Shown here: in pieces, positions 14,291 to 24,700 of the stretch
Numbering within the stretch: the first letter of the stretch is position 1
Layout of the letters: every line of letters starts with the position of its first letter
DNA from: Desulfocucumis sp964643075
GTDB taxonomy: Bacteria > Bacillota > Desulfotomaculia > Desulfotomaculales > Desulfocucumaceae
NCBI GenBank assembly: GCA_964643075.1
Contig: CAZXQO010000004.1
Span: 1-64,000 of the forward strand
Direction: 5' to 3'
DNA: 64,000 bases
Translations under genes and position numbers: made by a program
Notes under the pieces: model-generated
What the model was told of the DNA's origin: nothing
Databases searched by the model: none
The model's input: only the letters and a program-made list of their open reading frames with translations

Positions 14291-16489
14291 ATGTCTGAGC
14301 AAATTAATTTTGACCAGATTTTTGAAGGCGTTATAGAGCCCGGCAAAGAGCCGAAAAAACTGTTCAAGAGTGCCTATGAAGGCGCCGTTACAGCTACCAG
14401 CTATGCTGAAATATTGCTTAATCAGGCTATCCGGACATATGGTAAAGACCAGCCGGTAGCCTACCCGGATACCGCTTACTATCTGCCTGTAATCAGGTGT
14501 TTGAGTGGTGAAGAAATTAAGACCCTGGGGGATTGTGTCCCGGTATTGAACAGGGCACGCCAAAAGATAAAAGAAGCTAAGACGCTTGAAAACGCAGTAC
14601 TATGGGGCGAGGCTACCTGGTATGCAGCGGATATTATTGAGGCCGTACGCTACATCAGGAATACTCCGGAAAACCCCCTGCATCAGGCGCCATGGACCGG
14701 ATTCCTGGGCGACCCGGTTGTTCGTATGTACGGTACCAAACTGGTTGACTGGACAATTCCCGGTGAGGCCGTTATCGTCGGCCGGGCCAAGGACAGCAAA
14801 GCTGCCAAGAAACTTGTGGACACCTTCATGGCCAAGGGCCTCATGCTCTTCCTCTGTGACGAAATAATTGAGCAGTTGATGGAAGAGAATGTTAAACTCG
14901 GTATCGACTACATCGCTTTCCCTCTGGGCAACTTTACCCAGGTGGTGCATGCAGCTAACTTTGCATTGCGGGCAGGCATGATGTTCGGCGGTGTTCCGGC
15001 AGGCGACAGGAATGCCCAGAGAGATTACCAGCAGCGCCGGGTACTGGCCTTCATTCTGTACCTGGGTGAGCACGACATGGTTAAGGATGCTGCCTGCATG
15101 GGAGCCATCAACGTAGGTTTCCCGGTAATCACCGACAAAGAGCTGGGTGAAGATGAGCAGATCAAGGACTGGTTCGTATCACAGCCCGACTATGATAAGA
15201 TTGTTCAGACCTGTCTGGAAGTCCGCGGCATCAAAATTACCGCCATTGATATTGACGTGCCTATCACCGTGGGACCTGCCTTTGAAGGTGAGTCTATCCG
15301 CAAGAAAGATATGTATGTTGAATTCGGCGGCACCAAAACCCCCGGCTTTGAATTGGTGCGTATGGTTGGTGAAGATGAAATTGAAGACAACAAGATTACC
15401 CTGGTGGGTCCGGATATCGATACCATCGAACCGGGAACCCGGCTGCCCATTGGTATTGTGGTAGATGTATACGGCCGTAAAATGCAGGAAGATTTCGAGC
15501 CTGTGCTGGAACGCCGCATCCACTACTTTACCAACTACGGCGAAGGCCTGTGGCACGTTGCCCAGCGGGACATCAACTGGGTCCGTATCTCCAATGAAGC
15601 CTTTGCCAAAGGCTTCCGCATGAAGGACATTGCCAAGATACTCTACGCCAAATTTAAGACGGAATTCGCGGCCATCGTCGACAGGGTTCAGATTACCCTT
15701 TATACCGATGAGCAAAAAGTTCTGGAAATGCGTACTTTGGCCCGGAAGTATTACCAAAAGAGGGATGACAGGCTTAAGGAATTACAGGATGAAAAGGTTG
15801 ACACCTTCTATTCCTGCACCCTGTGCCAGTCCTTTGCCCCCACCCATGTTTGCGTGATTGCTCCGGAACGTGTAGGCCTGTGCGGCGCTGTGAGCTGGCT
15901 TGACGCCAAGGCCGCCTATGAAATTAATCCGCACGGCGCAAACCAGCCCGTTCTCAAAAACGGTGTTATAGACGATGTTAAAGGTCAGTGGGAATCCTTT
16001 AACGAGTTTTGCTTCAATAATTCCCAGCGCAATATCACTAATGTTAACTTCTATACCATTATGGAATATCCCATGACCTCCTGCGGCTGTTTCGAATGTA
16101 TTCTGGCCATGGTGCCGGAATGTAACGGCTTTATGGTGGTTAATCGTGAACACAGCGGCATGACCCCGTCTGGTATGTCTTTCTCCACCCTGGCCGGTAC
16201 CATCGGCGCCGGCGCCCAGATGCCGGGCTTTATGGGTATGGGCAAATCATACCTGGGCTCCCACAAGTTTGTACCTGCCGACGGCGGACTGGGGCGCCTG
16301 GTGTGGATGCCCAAGGCGTTGAAAGATGATCTGCGCCCCATGCTGGAGGAAGCTGCGGAATATGCGGGATTGGGCAAGGAATTTGTAGATAAAATCGCTG
16401 ACGAAACCGTGGGTGTCAGTGGCGATGAAATCATGGGCTTCCTGGAGGAAAAAGGACACCCGGCTTTGACTATGGATCCTCTGATGTAA
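14291..16489 (+). CDS. acsB: Acetyl-CoA synthase (CODH/ACS subunit)
   Basis: A 732-residue protein. The six cysteines that build the Ni-Ni-[4Fe-4S] A-cluster are present in the right context: C509, C512, C521 and C531 in the CTLCQSFAPTHVC-x9-C region, and C598 and C600 in SCGCFEC. These sit three residues later than in the Moorella enzyme. It condenses CO, a methyl group from the corrinoid protein and CoA into acetyl-CoA. AGGAGGAGACTAA precedes the ATG. It is co-transcribed with acsA (30-base gap). Confidence 0.95.
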   Translation: MSEQINFDQIFEGVIEPGKEPKKLFKSAYEGAVTATSYAEILLNQAIRTYGKDQPVAYPDTAYYLPVIRCLSGEEIKTLGDCVPVLNRARQKIKEAKTLENAVLWGEATWYAADIIEAVRYIRNTPENPLHQAPWTGFLGDPVVRMYGTKLVDWTIPGEAVIVGRAKDSKAAKKLVDTFMAKGLMLFLCDEIIEQLMEENVKLGIDYIAFPLGNFTQVVHAANFALRAGMMFGGVPAGDRNAQRDYQQRRVLAFILYLGEHDMVKDAACMGAINVGFPVITDKELGEDEQIKDWFVSQPDYDKIVQTCLEVRGIKITAIDIDVPITVGPAFEGESIRKKDMYVEFGGTKTPGFELVRMVGEDEIEDNKITLVGPDIDTIEPGTRLPIGIVVDVYGRKMQEDFEPVLERRIHYFTNYGEGLWHVAQRDINWVRISNEAFAKGFRMKDIAKILYAKFKTEFAAIVDRVQITLYTDEQKVLEMRTLARKYYQKRDDRLKELQDEKVDTFYSCTLCQSFAPTHVCVIAPERVGLCGAVSWLDAKAAYEINPHGANQPVLKNGVIDDVKGQWESFNEFCFNNSQRNITNVNFYTIMEYPMTSCGCFECILAMVPECNGFMVVNREHSGMTPSGMSFSTLAGTIGAGAQMPGFMGMGKSYLGSHKFVPADGGLGRLVWMPKALKDDLRPMLEEAAEYAGLGKEFVDKIADETVGVSGDEIMGFLEEKGHPALTMDPLM

Positions 16490-16630
16490 TAAGAAACGCA
16501 TAGCTTTTCAGTTAAACCGATCCGTTTTGTAGCATAATATCGAACGAAGAGCTTAAAACGGGCATGTGCTAAAACAATGGCTGGTTTAACTGATTATAAT
16601 CAAGTATCATAATCTATGAAATTCCGGAAA

Positions 16631-16659
16631 GAGGCGCCCGGAATATATCCGGGCGCCTC
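16631..16659 (+). terminator. Strong 12-bp hairpin between acsB and acsC
   Basis: GAGGCGCCCGGA (16631-16642) pairs perfectly with 16648-16659 across a 5-base loop. No proper T-run follows, so it may be a partial terminator or an mRNA processing or stability element that sets the acsAB to acsCDE ratio. It lies in the 222-base acsB-acsC gap. Confidence 0.5.
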
Positions 16660-16711
16660 CCGGCATCACTTTTTCAGACGGCATCAACCGACGAGAAAGG
16701 AGTTAAGGAGA

Positions 16712-18046
16712 ATGGGTTTAACAGGTTTAGAAATCTTTAAGCAACTGCCCAAAACCAACTGTAAGGATTGCGGACAGCCCACCTGCCTTGCTTTCGCTAT
16801 GGCGCTGGCCGGCGGTAAGGCCAGCCTGGACGCCTGCCCGCATGTGAGCGATGCTGCCAAGGAGGCATTGGATTCAGCTTCTGCGCCGCCGGTGGCACTG
16901 GTGAAAATCGGCGCTGGCGAAAAGGCCATCGAAATTGGCAATGAAACTGTGCTTTTCCGTCATGACAAGAGGTTTGAACATCCTACCGGTATTGCCATCG
17001 CAGTGAGCGACAAACTTTCAGCGGATGAAATAGCCGCCAAGGTAGCCGCTGTTAACAAGCTGGTATTTGACCGGGTTGGTCAGATTCATAGTGTTAATTT
17101 GGTGGCAGTATGCAACCATTCAGGCGATGCGGCTAAATTTGCCGACGCCGTCAAGACAGCCTCCGCTAATACCGAAATGCCTCTGATTTTAAAGAGCAGT
17201 GACGTAGCTGCTGTTGAGAAGGCCCTTGAACTGGTGGCAGCCAAAAAGCCCCTGGTTTGCGGAGCCGATTCCTCAAATTATGAGGCCATGACAGCTCTTG
17301 CCAAAAAATATGATGTTCCCATGGTTGTAAAGGGAGCAGATCTGAATGAACTGGCCGGCCTGGTGGATAAGGTCGTCGCCCTGGGCCACAAGAAGCTGGT
17401 ACTGGATTCCGGCGCCAAGGAAGTTAACAAGGTGCTGGCAGACCAGACCCAAATTCGCCGTCAGGCCCTGAAAAAGTTCCGTTCTTTCGGTTACCCCACC
17501 ATTGCTTTTGCTATGAATGAAGATCCTGTCCAGGCAGTTGTGGAAGCCGGTGTTTATATCGCCAAGTATGCAGCGATAGTAGTTATTGAAACTCCCGATC
17601 CGGCTGACGTACTGCCTCTTGTTACCCTGCGACTGAATGTGTACACCGACCCGCAGAAACCTATCGCCGTGGAATCCAAGATATATGAAATCGGTAATGT
17701 TACGGCAGATTCACCGGTATTCGTTACCACCAACTTCTCGCTTACCTATTTCTGTGTGGCTGGCGATGTGGAATCTTCAAGGGTTCCTGGTTATATTCTG
17801 CCGGTGGATACCGACGGCATTTCAGTCATGACCGGATGGGCCGCAGGCAAATTTACTCCTGAGAAAATCACCGAAATGCTTCAGTCTTCTGGTATTACCG
17901 ACAAGGTATCCCATCGCAAGGTCATTATTCCCGGCGGTGTAGCTGTGTTAAGCGGCAAACTGCAGGAACTGTCCGGCTGGGAAATACTGGTGGGTCCGCG
18001 TGAATCCGCCGGCATCGCATCGTTCCTTAAACAGCGCTGGCTGTAA
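16712..18046 (+). CDS. acsC: Corrinoid iron-sulfur protein large (gamma) subunit
   Basis: A 444-residue protein. The N-terminal [4Fe-4S] motif is C17, C20, C25 and C42 (TNCKDCGQPTC...DAC). A TIM-barrel middle and a C-terminal B12-binding domain follow (SGITDKVSHRKVIIPG, then LSGKLQELSGWEILVGP). It carries the methyl group on cobalamin between AcsE and AcsB. The ATG at 16712 follows AAGGAG; an earlier in-frame ATG at 16616 would translate the hairpin. No acsV-type corrinoid activation gene is in the operon. Confidence 0.93.
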   Translation: MGLTGLEIFKQLPKTNCKDCGQPTCLAFAMALAGGKASLDACPHVSDAAKEALDSASAPPVALVKIGAGEKAIEIGNETVLFRHDKRFEHPTGIAIAVSDKLSADEIAAKVAAVNKLVFDRVGQIHSVNLVAVCNHSGDAAKFADAVKTASANTEMPLILKSSDVAAVEKALELVAAKKPLVCGADSSNYEAMTALAKKYDVPMVVKGADLNELAGLVDKVVALGHKKLVLDSGAKEVNKVLADQTQIRRQALKKFRSFGYPTIAFAMNEDPVQAVVEAGVYIAKYAAIVVIETPDPADVLPLVTLRLNVYTDPQKPIAVESKIYEIGNVTADSPVFVTTNFSLTYFCVAGDVESSRVPGYILPVDTDGISVMTGWAAGKFTPEKITEMLQSSGITDKVSHRKVIIPGGVAVLSGKLQELSGWEILVGPRESAGIASFLKQRWL

Positions 18047-18138
18047 ACAATAGAGTTAAAGGCATTACAGCATTTAGTAAGGTATCCTTAGATATAGTAA
18101 AATAGCAAGTTAAAAATGTAGAAGGGGATGTGACAGTT

Positions 18139-18897
18139 ATGGCTTTTACTATTGCTATCGCGGGAAAAGGGGGAACCGGCAAGACCACTCTGGCCGCCCT
18201 CCTGGCCAGGCAGCTAATAAAGGCCGGAAAGGGACCTGTGCTGGCTGTGGATGCTGATGCCAATGCTAATTTAAACGAAGCCCTGGGTATCAAGGTAGAT
18301 GATACCATATCCGAATTGCTTAACCGTATCAACCACAATCTGGAACCAATGCCTGCGGGCATGACCAAGGACCAGTATGTAGCCTACAGAGTGCACCAAT
18401 CTCTGGCAGAAGGCGACGATGTGGATCTTCTGGTCATGGGAGGTCCTGAGGGAGCTGGCTGTTACTGCTATGCCAACAATCTGGTCAGAGGGTTTATGCA
18501 GAGCCTCAGTAACAATTATCCTTACGTTGTAATGGATAATGAGGCCGGATTGGAGCACTTGAGCAGGCGCACCACGCAGAACGTAGATATTCTGTTGGTC
18601 AGCAGCGACTCCAGTGCCCGGGGTATAAGGTCTGCCGGCAGGGTCAAGGAACTGGTGGATTCTCTGAAACTGGACATTAAAAAGATGTATCTGGTGGTAA
18701 GCAAGGTCACAGAGGGAACCGTGGAAGCCCTGCAGGGTGAAATAGACCGCACCGGGCTGGAACTTGTGGGAACCATTCCTCTGGATGATCAGGTCAGGGA
18801 AATGGATCTGCACAGCAAGCCTCTGGTGGACCTTCCGGATGACTCTCCCGTGGTCGGGGCGGTTCAGCAAATCATGGAAAAAGCATCAATACTTTAA
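18139..18897 (+). CDS. acsF: AcsF/CooC-type P-loop ATPase of the ACS operon
   Basis: A 252-residue paralogue of CooC: AGKGGTGKTT Walker A, DADANANLNEALG, the CxC motif in GAGCYCYANN and MDNEAGLEHLSRRT. AcsF-type proteins lie inside acs operons and have been linked to maturation of ACS or CODH; the exact client is debated. The ATG at 18139 is preferred to a GTG at 18130 that would abut the AAGGGG ribosome site. Confidence 0.85.
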   Translation: MAFTIAIAGKGGTGKTTLAALLARQLIKAGKGPVLAVDADANANLNEALGIKVDDTISELLNRINHNLEPMPAGMTKDQYVAYRVHQSLAEGDDVDLLVMGGPEGAGCYCYANNLVRGFMQSLSNNYPYVVMDNEAGLEHLSRRTTQNVDILLVSSDSSARGIRSAGRVKELVDSLKLDIKKMYLVVSKVTEGTVEALQGEIDRTGLELVGTIPLDDQVREMDLHSKPLVDLPDDSPVVGAVQQIMEKASIL

Positions 18898-18985
18898 TTA
18901 TATTTGAAGATGTCCTAAGGTGCCTTTTGGAATAGCAACAGGCACCGGTTGCATGCTTCTTAACGATTAGAAAGGAGCGGAAGTA

Positions 18986-19936
18986 ATGGCTGTAACAATA
19001 GCTAAGGAAAGATGGACCAGTAAGGTGAACGAACTGGTTCTGGGCGTTGAGCCCAATGTTGTTAAAGTTGGCGGGGAAACTACACTGCCCTTCCTGCATT
19101 TTGAGGGATCTATGCCTAACAGGCCCGTGTTGGCACTGGAGGTTTGGGATATGGAGCCCACCGAATGGCCGGATATGCTATCCTCTGCGTATGCCGGTGT
19201 GCTTGGAGATCCAGTGGCCTGGGCTAAGAAATGCGTTGAATATGGAGCAGACATGGTCTGCCTTAAGCTTATTAGCGCGCACCCGGACAATAAAAATGCC
19301 AGTCCCGAAGACTGTGCCAAAACCGCCAAGGCTGTTGCCGACGCGGTAAACGTGCCTCTTATTGTCGTAGGCTGTGGTGTTGAGGAAAAAGATGCCGAAA
19401 TTATGCCTGTGGTAGGCGAGGCTCTGATTGGTAAGGTAGCCCTGCTGGGGTGTGCCACTCCTAATAACTATAAAACTATAACCGCTGCCTGTATGGTAAA
19501 CGGTCACAGCATAATAGCTTCCAGCCCGCTGGATATTAACCTGGCCAAACAGCTGAATATTCTTATTACCGAAATGGGCCTGGCGGCGGAACGTATTGCT
19601 ATCGACCCTCTGGTGGGTGCGCTGGGCTACGGCATTGAATACGCTTATTCCATCATGGAGCGTTCCCGCATGGGCGCTCTCACCGGTGATAAAATGCTGG
19701 CCATGCCGGTAATCTGCTTTGTAGGCCAGGAAGCCTGGAAAGCCAAGGAAGCCAAGGCATCCACCGACGAGGCTCCCGAGTGGGGCGTTCAGGCCAGCCG
19801 GGCTATTCTCTGGGAGGTAATGACTGCTACCACCTTTGCCCAGGCCGGAGGTTCCATCTTCATCCTCCGTCACCCTGAATCAGTGAAGCAGGTACTTGCC
19901 CACATTAATAAAATGATGGAATCCAACGCCTACTAA
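18986..19936 (+). CDS. acsD: Corrinoid iron-sulfur protein small (delta) subunit
   Basis: A 316-residue TIM-barrel protein: LPFLHFEGSMPNRPVLALEVWD, then DPVAWAKKCVEYGADMVCLKLIS and IAIDPLVGALGYGIEY. It pairs with AcsC to form the heterodimer that transfers methyl from methyl-THF to ACS. AGAAAGGAG precedes the ATG. A weak hairpin (GGTGCC...GGCACC, 18918-18945) lies in the gap upstream. Confidence 0.93.
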   Translation: MAVTIAKERWTSKVNELVLGVEPNVVKVGGETTLPFLHFEGSMPNRPVLALEVWDMEPTEWPDMLSSAYAGVLGDPVAWAKKCVEYGADMVCLKLISAHPDNKNASPEDCAKTAKAVADAVNVPLIVVGCGVEEKDAEIMPVVGEALIGKVALLGCATPNNYKTITAACMVNGHSIIASSPLDINLAKQLNILITEMGLAAERIAIDPLVGALGYGIEYAYSIMERSRMGALTGDKMLAMPVICFVGQEAWKAKEAKASTDEAPEWGVQASRAILWEVMTATTFAQAGGSIFILRHPESVKQVLAHINKMMESNAY

Positions 19937-20082
19937 GAAAACAGCAGTGTAGGGGGCATACCTGCAAGGTCACGTAGCCGGCAGGCGTGTCCCCAAACAC
20001 TATATCTTCCTTGATAATCAGGGCCTCTGACAATGATAGGCCCGTGATCCCATTATTTTTAATTAGAGGGAGGATACAATAC

Positions 20083-20877
20083 ATGATCCTGATTGGTGAA
20101 CGTATTAACGGTATGTTCAAGGATATCCGTGAAGGTATTCTGAACAAAGATCCGGAGCCCATTAAACACTGGGCTAAAAGGCAGTATGAATCCGGGGCTC
20201 ACTACCTCGACGTCAATACCGGCCCCACTGTAGAGGCCAAAGATCAGCCTGCGGTAATGGAGTGGCTGGTTAACTTATGTAACGACACTGTTCCCATGCC
20301 CTGCTGTGTGGACTCCACCAACCCGGATGCCATTGAGGCAGGTTGCGCGGCCAACAAACACGGCAAGGTAATGATTAACTCCACCCATGCCGACCAGTGG
20401 AAGATGGATTTGTTTCTGCCCATGGCTGCTAAATACAACGCCGCCATCATCGGCCTGGCTATGAATGAAAAGGGCGTTCCCAAAAGCGCATCAGATCGTG
20501 CCGCCCTGGCTATGGAACTGGTTGTTAATGCTGACATGCATGGCATACCCATGGAAGATTTATATATCGACCCGCTGATGCTTCCCTGTAACGTGGCTCA
20601 GGAGCACGGCCCCGAGGTTTTAGAAGCTATTCGCCAGATTAAAGCTCTGGCACCAGGTGTGCGTACCACCATGGGACTGTCCAACGCTTCCCAGCGTTGC
20701 ACCAATCGTCACCTGATAAACAGGACCTTCCTGATTATGAGCATGGCCTGCGGCCTTGATTCTGCCATCGCCGATGTGGATGATGCTGAACTGGTAGACG
20801 CTGTGGCAGCAGCTAACATTCTTTTGAACCAGGATATTTACTGCGATTCCTTCCTGAAAACTTTCAGGCAGCGCTAG
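20083..20877 (+). CDS. acsE: Methyl-THF:corrinoid iron-sulfur protein methyltransferase
   Basis: A 264-residue pterin-binding TIM barrel: LIGERINGMF at the N-terminus, HYLDVNTGP, CCVDSTNPDAIEAG, MINSTHADQW and TTMGLSNASQ. It moves the methyl group from methyl-tetrahydrofolate to Co(I) of AcsCD. The ATG at 20083 follows GGGAGG. It is the last gene of the acs operon, followed by a strong hairpin. Confidence 0.93.
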   Translation: MILIGERINGMFKDIREGILNKDPEPIKHWAKRQYESGAHYLDVNTGPTVEAKDQPAVMEWLVNLCNDTVPMPCCVDSTNPDAIEAGCAANKHGKVMINSTHADQWKMDLFLPMAAKYNAAIIGLAMNEKGVPKSASDRAALAMELVVNADMHGIPMEDLYIDPLMLPCNVAQEHGPEVLEAIRQIKALAPGVRTTMGLSNASQRCTNRHLINRTFLIMSMACGLDSAIADVDDAELVDAVAAANILLNQDIYCDSFLKTFRQR

Positions 20878-20900
20878 ATTAAAAACATGATAAATAAATG

Positions 20901-20937
20901 ACAGGAAGGCGGCAGTTTTTAACTGCCGCCTTCCTGT
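20901..20937 (+). terminator. 17-bp hairpin ending the acs operon
   Basis: 20901-20917 and 20921-20937 are exact complements around a TTT loop, 23 bases after acsE. There is no T-run after it, so termination or 3' end protection are both possible. Confidence 0.7.
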
Positions 20938-20970
20938 AGGAATATGAAACAAATATAAACAAATATAAAC

Positions 20971-21075
20971 TAATATAAAAGTTAGCGGAGCCATGGGGAC
21001 GGTTCGAGCGTCCCCGAAGCGTAGCGAAGGGCCGAAGGGAAGACGATGGAACTGTCCCCGTGGCGTAGAGGGTAT
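20971..21075. repeat. Truncated copy of the GGGGACGGTTC MITE family
   Basis: This shares the interior of the element at 2797-2940 (AAAAGTTAGCGGAGCCATGGGGACGG...CCGAAGGG...GGCGTAG) but lacks both TACTACAGCGTAA ends. It is preceded by three tandem AAATATAAAC units (from 20951). Confidence 0.7.
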
Positions 21076-21080
21076 ATTCA

Positions 21081-21711
21081 TTGAATTTATGTGCGTTGGA
21101 TTACATTCCGCCACCTGTTGGCATTCATTTTAGGTTGATATATAAAGGAATTGACGCAAAAGTGGAGAAATAATATACTAAGGTCAAGGCATGCCAGCCC
21201 CCGGTATAATATCATAAGGCTGATTTTTGAAAAAGTTTCATTGAGGCACAGACTTTACACCCCGTATAAGTTTATTTTTGTTTGTCTTTTGTCCTTTTCT
21301 CAAGGCTTCAAAGGTTTGATAGCCGGGAGTGAGGGAAAGATGTGCTGCCGGGAGGGATTTTACTCTTTATCGGTATTGAAACGGAGGTGAAATATACAAA
21401 GCTATTTCATAGAAGGCTGGCTATAAAAGGGCCATATATTTTTTGAACACCCCGAATGGGGTTATTCACGTTTACATCGCTGTTTGGTTTGCAAAGGTGT
21501 ATTGACCTAAAGACAGAACCGTCGAAAAGGGAGAAGAGTTGTTTCTATATTTATAATTTTAACCAGGTGAATCGGTATAATCAGTTTATTTGGTATGTAT
21601 CTTGCCCTGAGTAGAAGAGGCTGCCGCAGAGAGTGATACTCTTCTTGAGCAAAGGGTGATGGTTGTTGCCTCACCCGATGTCGAAACTAGGAGGACGGAT
21701 GTGATGCAAAA
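21081..21711 (+). other. Gene-free leader upstream of the hdrA electron-transfer operon
   Basis: About 630 bases hold no convincing gene. The last 110 bases look structured: GAAGAGG...CTCTTC at about 21615-21645, then GGGTGA (21654-21659) pairing with TCACCC (21671-21676), ending in the AGGAGG ribosome site. This could be a cis-regulatory leader, but it matches no riboswitch family that can be named with confidence. Confidence 0.35.
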
Positions 21712-24700
21712 ATGAGTACTAATAAGGTAGGAGCAGTACTGGTGGTTGGTTCGGGTATTGCCGGTATTCAGGCTTCACTTGATTTGGCCGAATCAGGCTA
21801 CTATGTTTACCTTGTGGAAAAACAGCCGGCCATCGGTGGGGTTATGCCGATGCTGGATAAAACATTTCCCACCAATGACTGTTCTATGTGCATCCTGTCA
21901 CCAAAGCTGGTGGAGTGTGGTCGTCACTTAAACATTGAGACCATAACCAGTGCCCAGCTTGTGGATTTACAGGGTGAACCGGGTAATTTCAAGGCCACCA
22001 TAGAGAAGAAAGCCCGTTTCGTGGATATCAGCAAATGCACTGGTTGCGGCAGTTGTGCTGAGGAGTGTCCTGTTAAAGTTGACGATGATTTCAACCAGGG
22101 ACTGGGAAAAAGGAAGGCCATCTATAAGCTTTATGCCCAGGCTTATCCAAACGCCTATGCCATTGACAGCAGCAAATGTTTAAAAATTAAAAAGCCCAAA
22201 GCCTGCGGCAAATGCCTGGAAGCTTGCCAGGCCGGTGCCATTGACCATACCATGCAGGATGAAACCATGGAAATTCAGGTGGGCTCGGTAATTCTTGTGC
22301 CCGGCTTTGAAGCTTTTGATGCCTCAAAATTATCTTACTATGGTTATGGAAAACTTCCTAATGTTGTTACCAGCCTGGAATTTGAACGCCTTTTGAGCGC
22401 TTCCGGCCCCTTTGGAGGTCATTTGATTCGCCGGTCTGATCATAAAGAGCCCCATAAAGTGGCCTGGATTCAGTGTGTGGGCTCCCGTAACTGCAGGACG
22501 GACCATGGTTATTGCTCTTCTGTCTGCTGCATGTACGCCATTAAAGAGGCCGTCATCGCCAAGGAACACGCTTCCTATGAACTGGATACGGCCATATTCT
22601 TCATGGATATGCGGACTTACGGCAAAGATTTTGAAAAATACTACAACCGGGCCAAAAACGAGCAAGGTGTACGCTTCCTGCGCTCCAGGATTTATGAGGT
22701 TGTGGAGACCGCAGACGGCAGCGGCGACTTGAAAATTCGCTATGCCAACGAAGACGGAGCCATCACCGAGGAAGTATTTGATATGGTAGTCCTGTCCATC
22801 GGGCTTGAGCCCTCCAAGGATATGGTGGAACTGGCGGGCAAAATCGGCATCGAATTAAATAAATACAACTTTGCTGAACCGGCCAGCATGAGCGGCGTGG
22901 CTACAAACAAACCTGGCGTTTTTGTGGCCGGAGCATTCAGCGGCCCCCGGGATATTCCCGAGACAGTGATGCAGGCCAGTGCCGCGGCAGGTAACTCAGC
23001 CGCCATTTTGGCCGAGGCCAGGGGAACACTGGTGAAATCTAAGGAATATCCCCCCGAGCGTGATGTGTCCGGCGAAATTGTACGTACTGGTGTTTTCATC
23101 TGCCACTGCGGCATCAATATCGGCAGTGTGGTAAAAGTGCCTGATGTGGTTGCTTACGCCAGAACATTGCCCGGTGTAGCTTTTGCCGAGGAAAAACTGT
23201 ATGCCTGCTCACAGGACACGGCTGGTCAGATTAAGGAAGCTATTGAGCAATACAATCTCAATCGTATCGTGGTGGCTTCCTGCAGCCCCAGGACCCACGA
23301 GCCGATGTTCCAGGAAACCCTTAAAGAAGCCGGTTTAAATGCCTGTCTCTTTGAGATGGCCAATATAAGGGACCAGTGTTCCTGGGTGCACCAGAGCGAA
23401 CCGGAAAAAGCCACTGCGAAGGCCAAGGACCTGGTTAAGATGGCTGTGACCAAGGCTGCCTTGCTTGAACCGGTGCAGCCTGTAAGCCTGGGCATGAACC
23501 ACGACACGCTGGTAATAGGCGGCGGCGTGGCCGGTATGACTGCGGCCATTGATATGGCCCAGCAGGGTTACAAAGTGGCACTGGTGGAAAAATCCAGCGA
23601 ACTGGGCGGCATAGCCAATAGAATCCGCTACGGTATTCATGGTGAAGACATACAGGCCTTTGTGGCTGATCTTGCAGCCCGGGTAAAATCCAATCAACTG
23701 ATTAAACTGTATACCGGCGTTGAAATAAACGAGGTACACGGTTTTGTGGGTAATTTTGTAACTAAACTTTCCACCGGTGAAGAGCTGCAGCACGGCGTTA
23801 CCATCATCGCCACCGGCGGTAATGAATATAAACCCAACGAATATCTTTACGGTCAGCATAAAAATGTGAAGACATTGCTGGATCTGGAATCGGACCTTGC
23901 CGAAGGCAAGCTGGCCGGCGCCAAGAACATTGTGTTTATCCAGTGCGTCGGTTCCAGGGATGACGAGCGCCCCTACTGCAGCCGCATATGCTGTACCAAA
24001 GCGGTTAAGCAGGCATTAAAAGTCAAAGAAGCAAATCCCGCCGCCAATGTGTTTATATTATACCGCGATATTCGCACCTATGGCTTCTATGAGGATTTGT
24101 ATACCGAGGCCAGGAATAAGGGTGTTATATTCGTACGCTACGCGGTTGACAACAAACCAGTGGTTGAGGCTTCCGGTGACAAGGTTAAAGTTACCGTTAC
24201 CGATCACGTACTTGGTGCGCCGGTGGTAATTGAAGCCGATGTGTTAGGCCTTGCGGCCGCCATTGTACCGGCTGATAACGGCCAGTTGTCACAATTCTTC
24301 AAAGTTCCTCTGAACCAGGAAGGTTTCTTCCTGGAAGCGCACATGAAGCTTCGCCCGGTAGATTTCGGTACCGATGGCGTGTTTATGTGCGGCCTGGCTC
24401 ACGGTCCCAAAAACCTGGAAGAAAACATCTGCCAGGCCAAGGCGGCGGTAGCCCGTGCCTGTACGGTGCTGGCCAAGGAATCCATTCAGGTTGAAGGCAA
24501 ATGTGCCGTAGTTAATAAGAAAAAATGCGTTGGGTGCGGTGTGTGTGAATCGGTCTGTCCGGCCAAGGCTATCGCGGTGGACGCTGAGGAAAAGGTGGCG
24601 ATGGTTAACGAAGCTCTGTGCAAGGGCTGCGGCGCCTGCGCTTCCTCTTGTCGCTGCGGCGCATTGAATGTTAAGGGATGTACCGATCAGCAAATCATGT

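Noticed and set aside
21151..21390. 79-codon frame in the leader region before hdrA copy 1
   Set aside because: No ribosome site, basic and Cys-scattered composition, and no domain. The region is better described as non-coding.
21600..21711. Lysine-type (L-box) riboswitch before hdrA
   Set aside because: Some short motifs look similar (AGAGGCTGC, GAGCAAAGGG), but the length and junction do not fit, and the downstream genes are unrelated to lysine.
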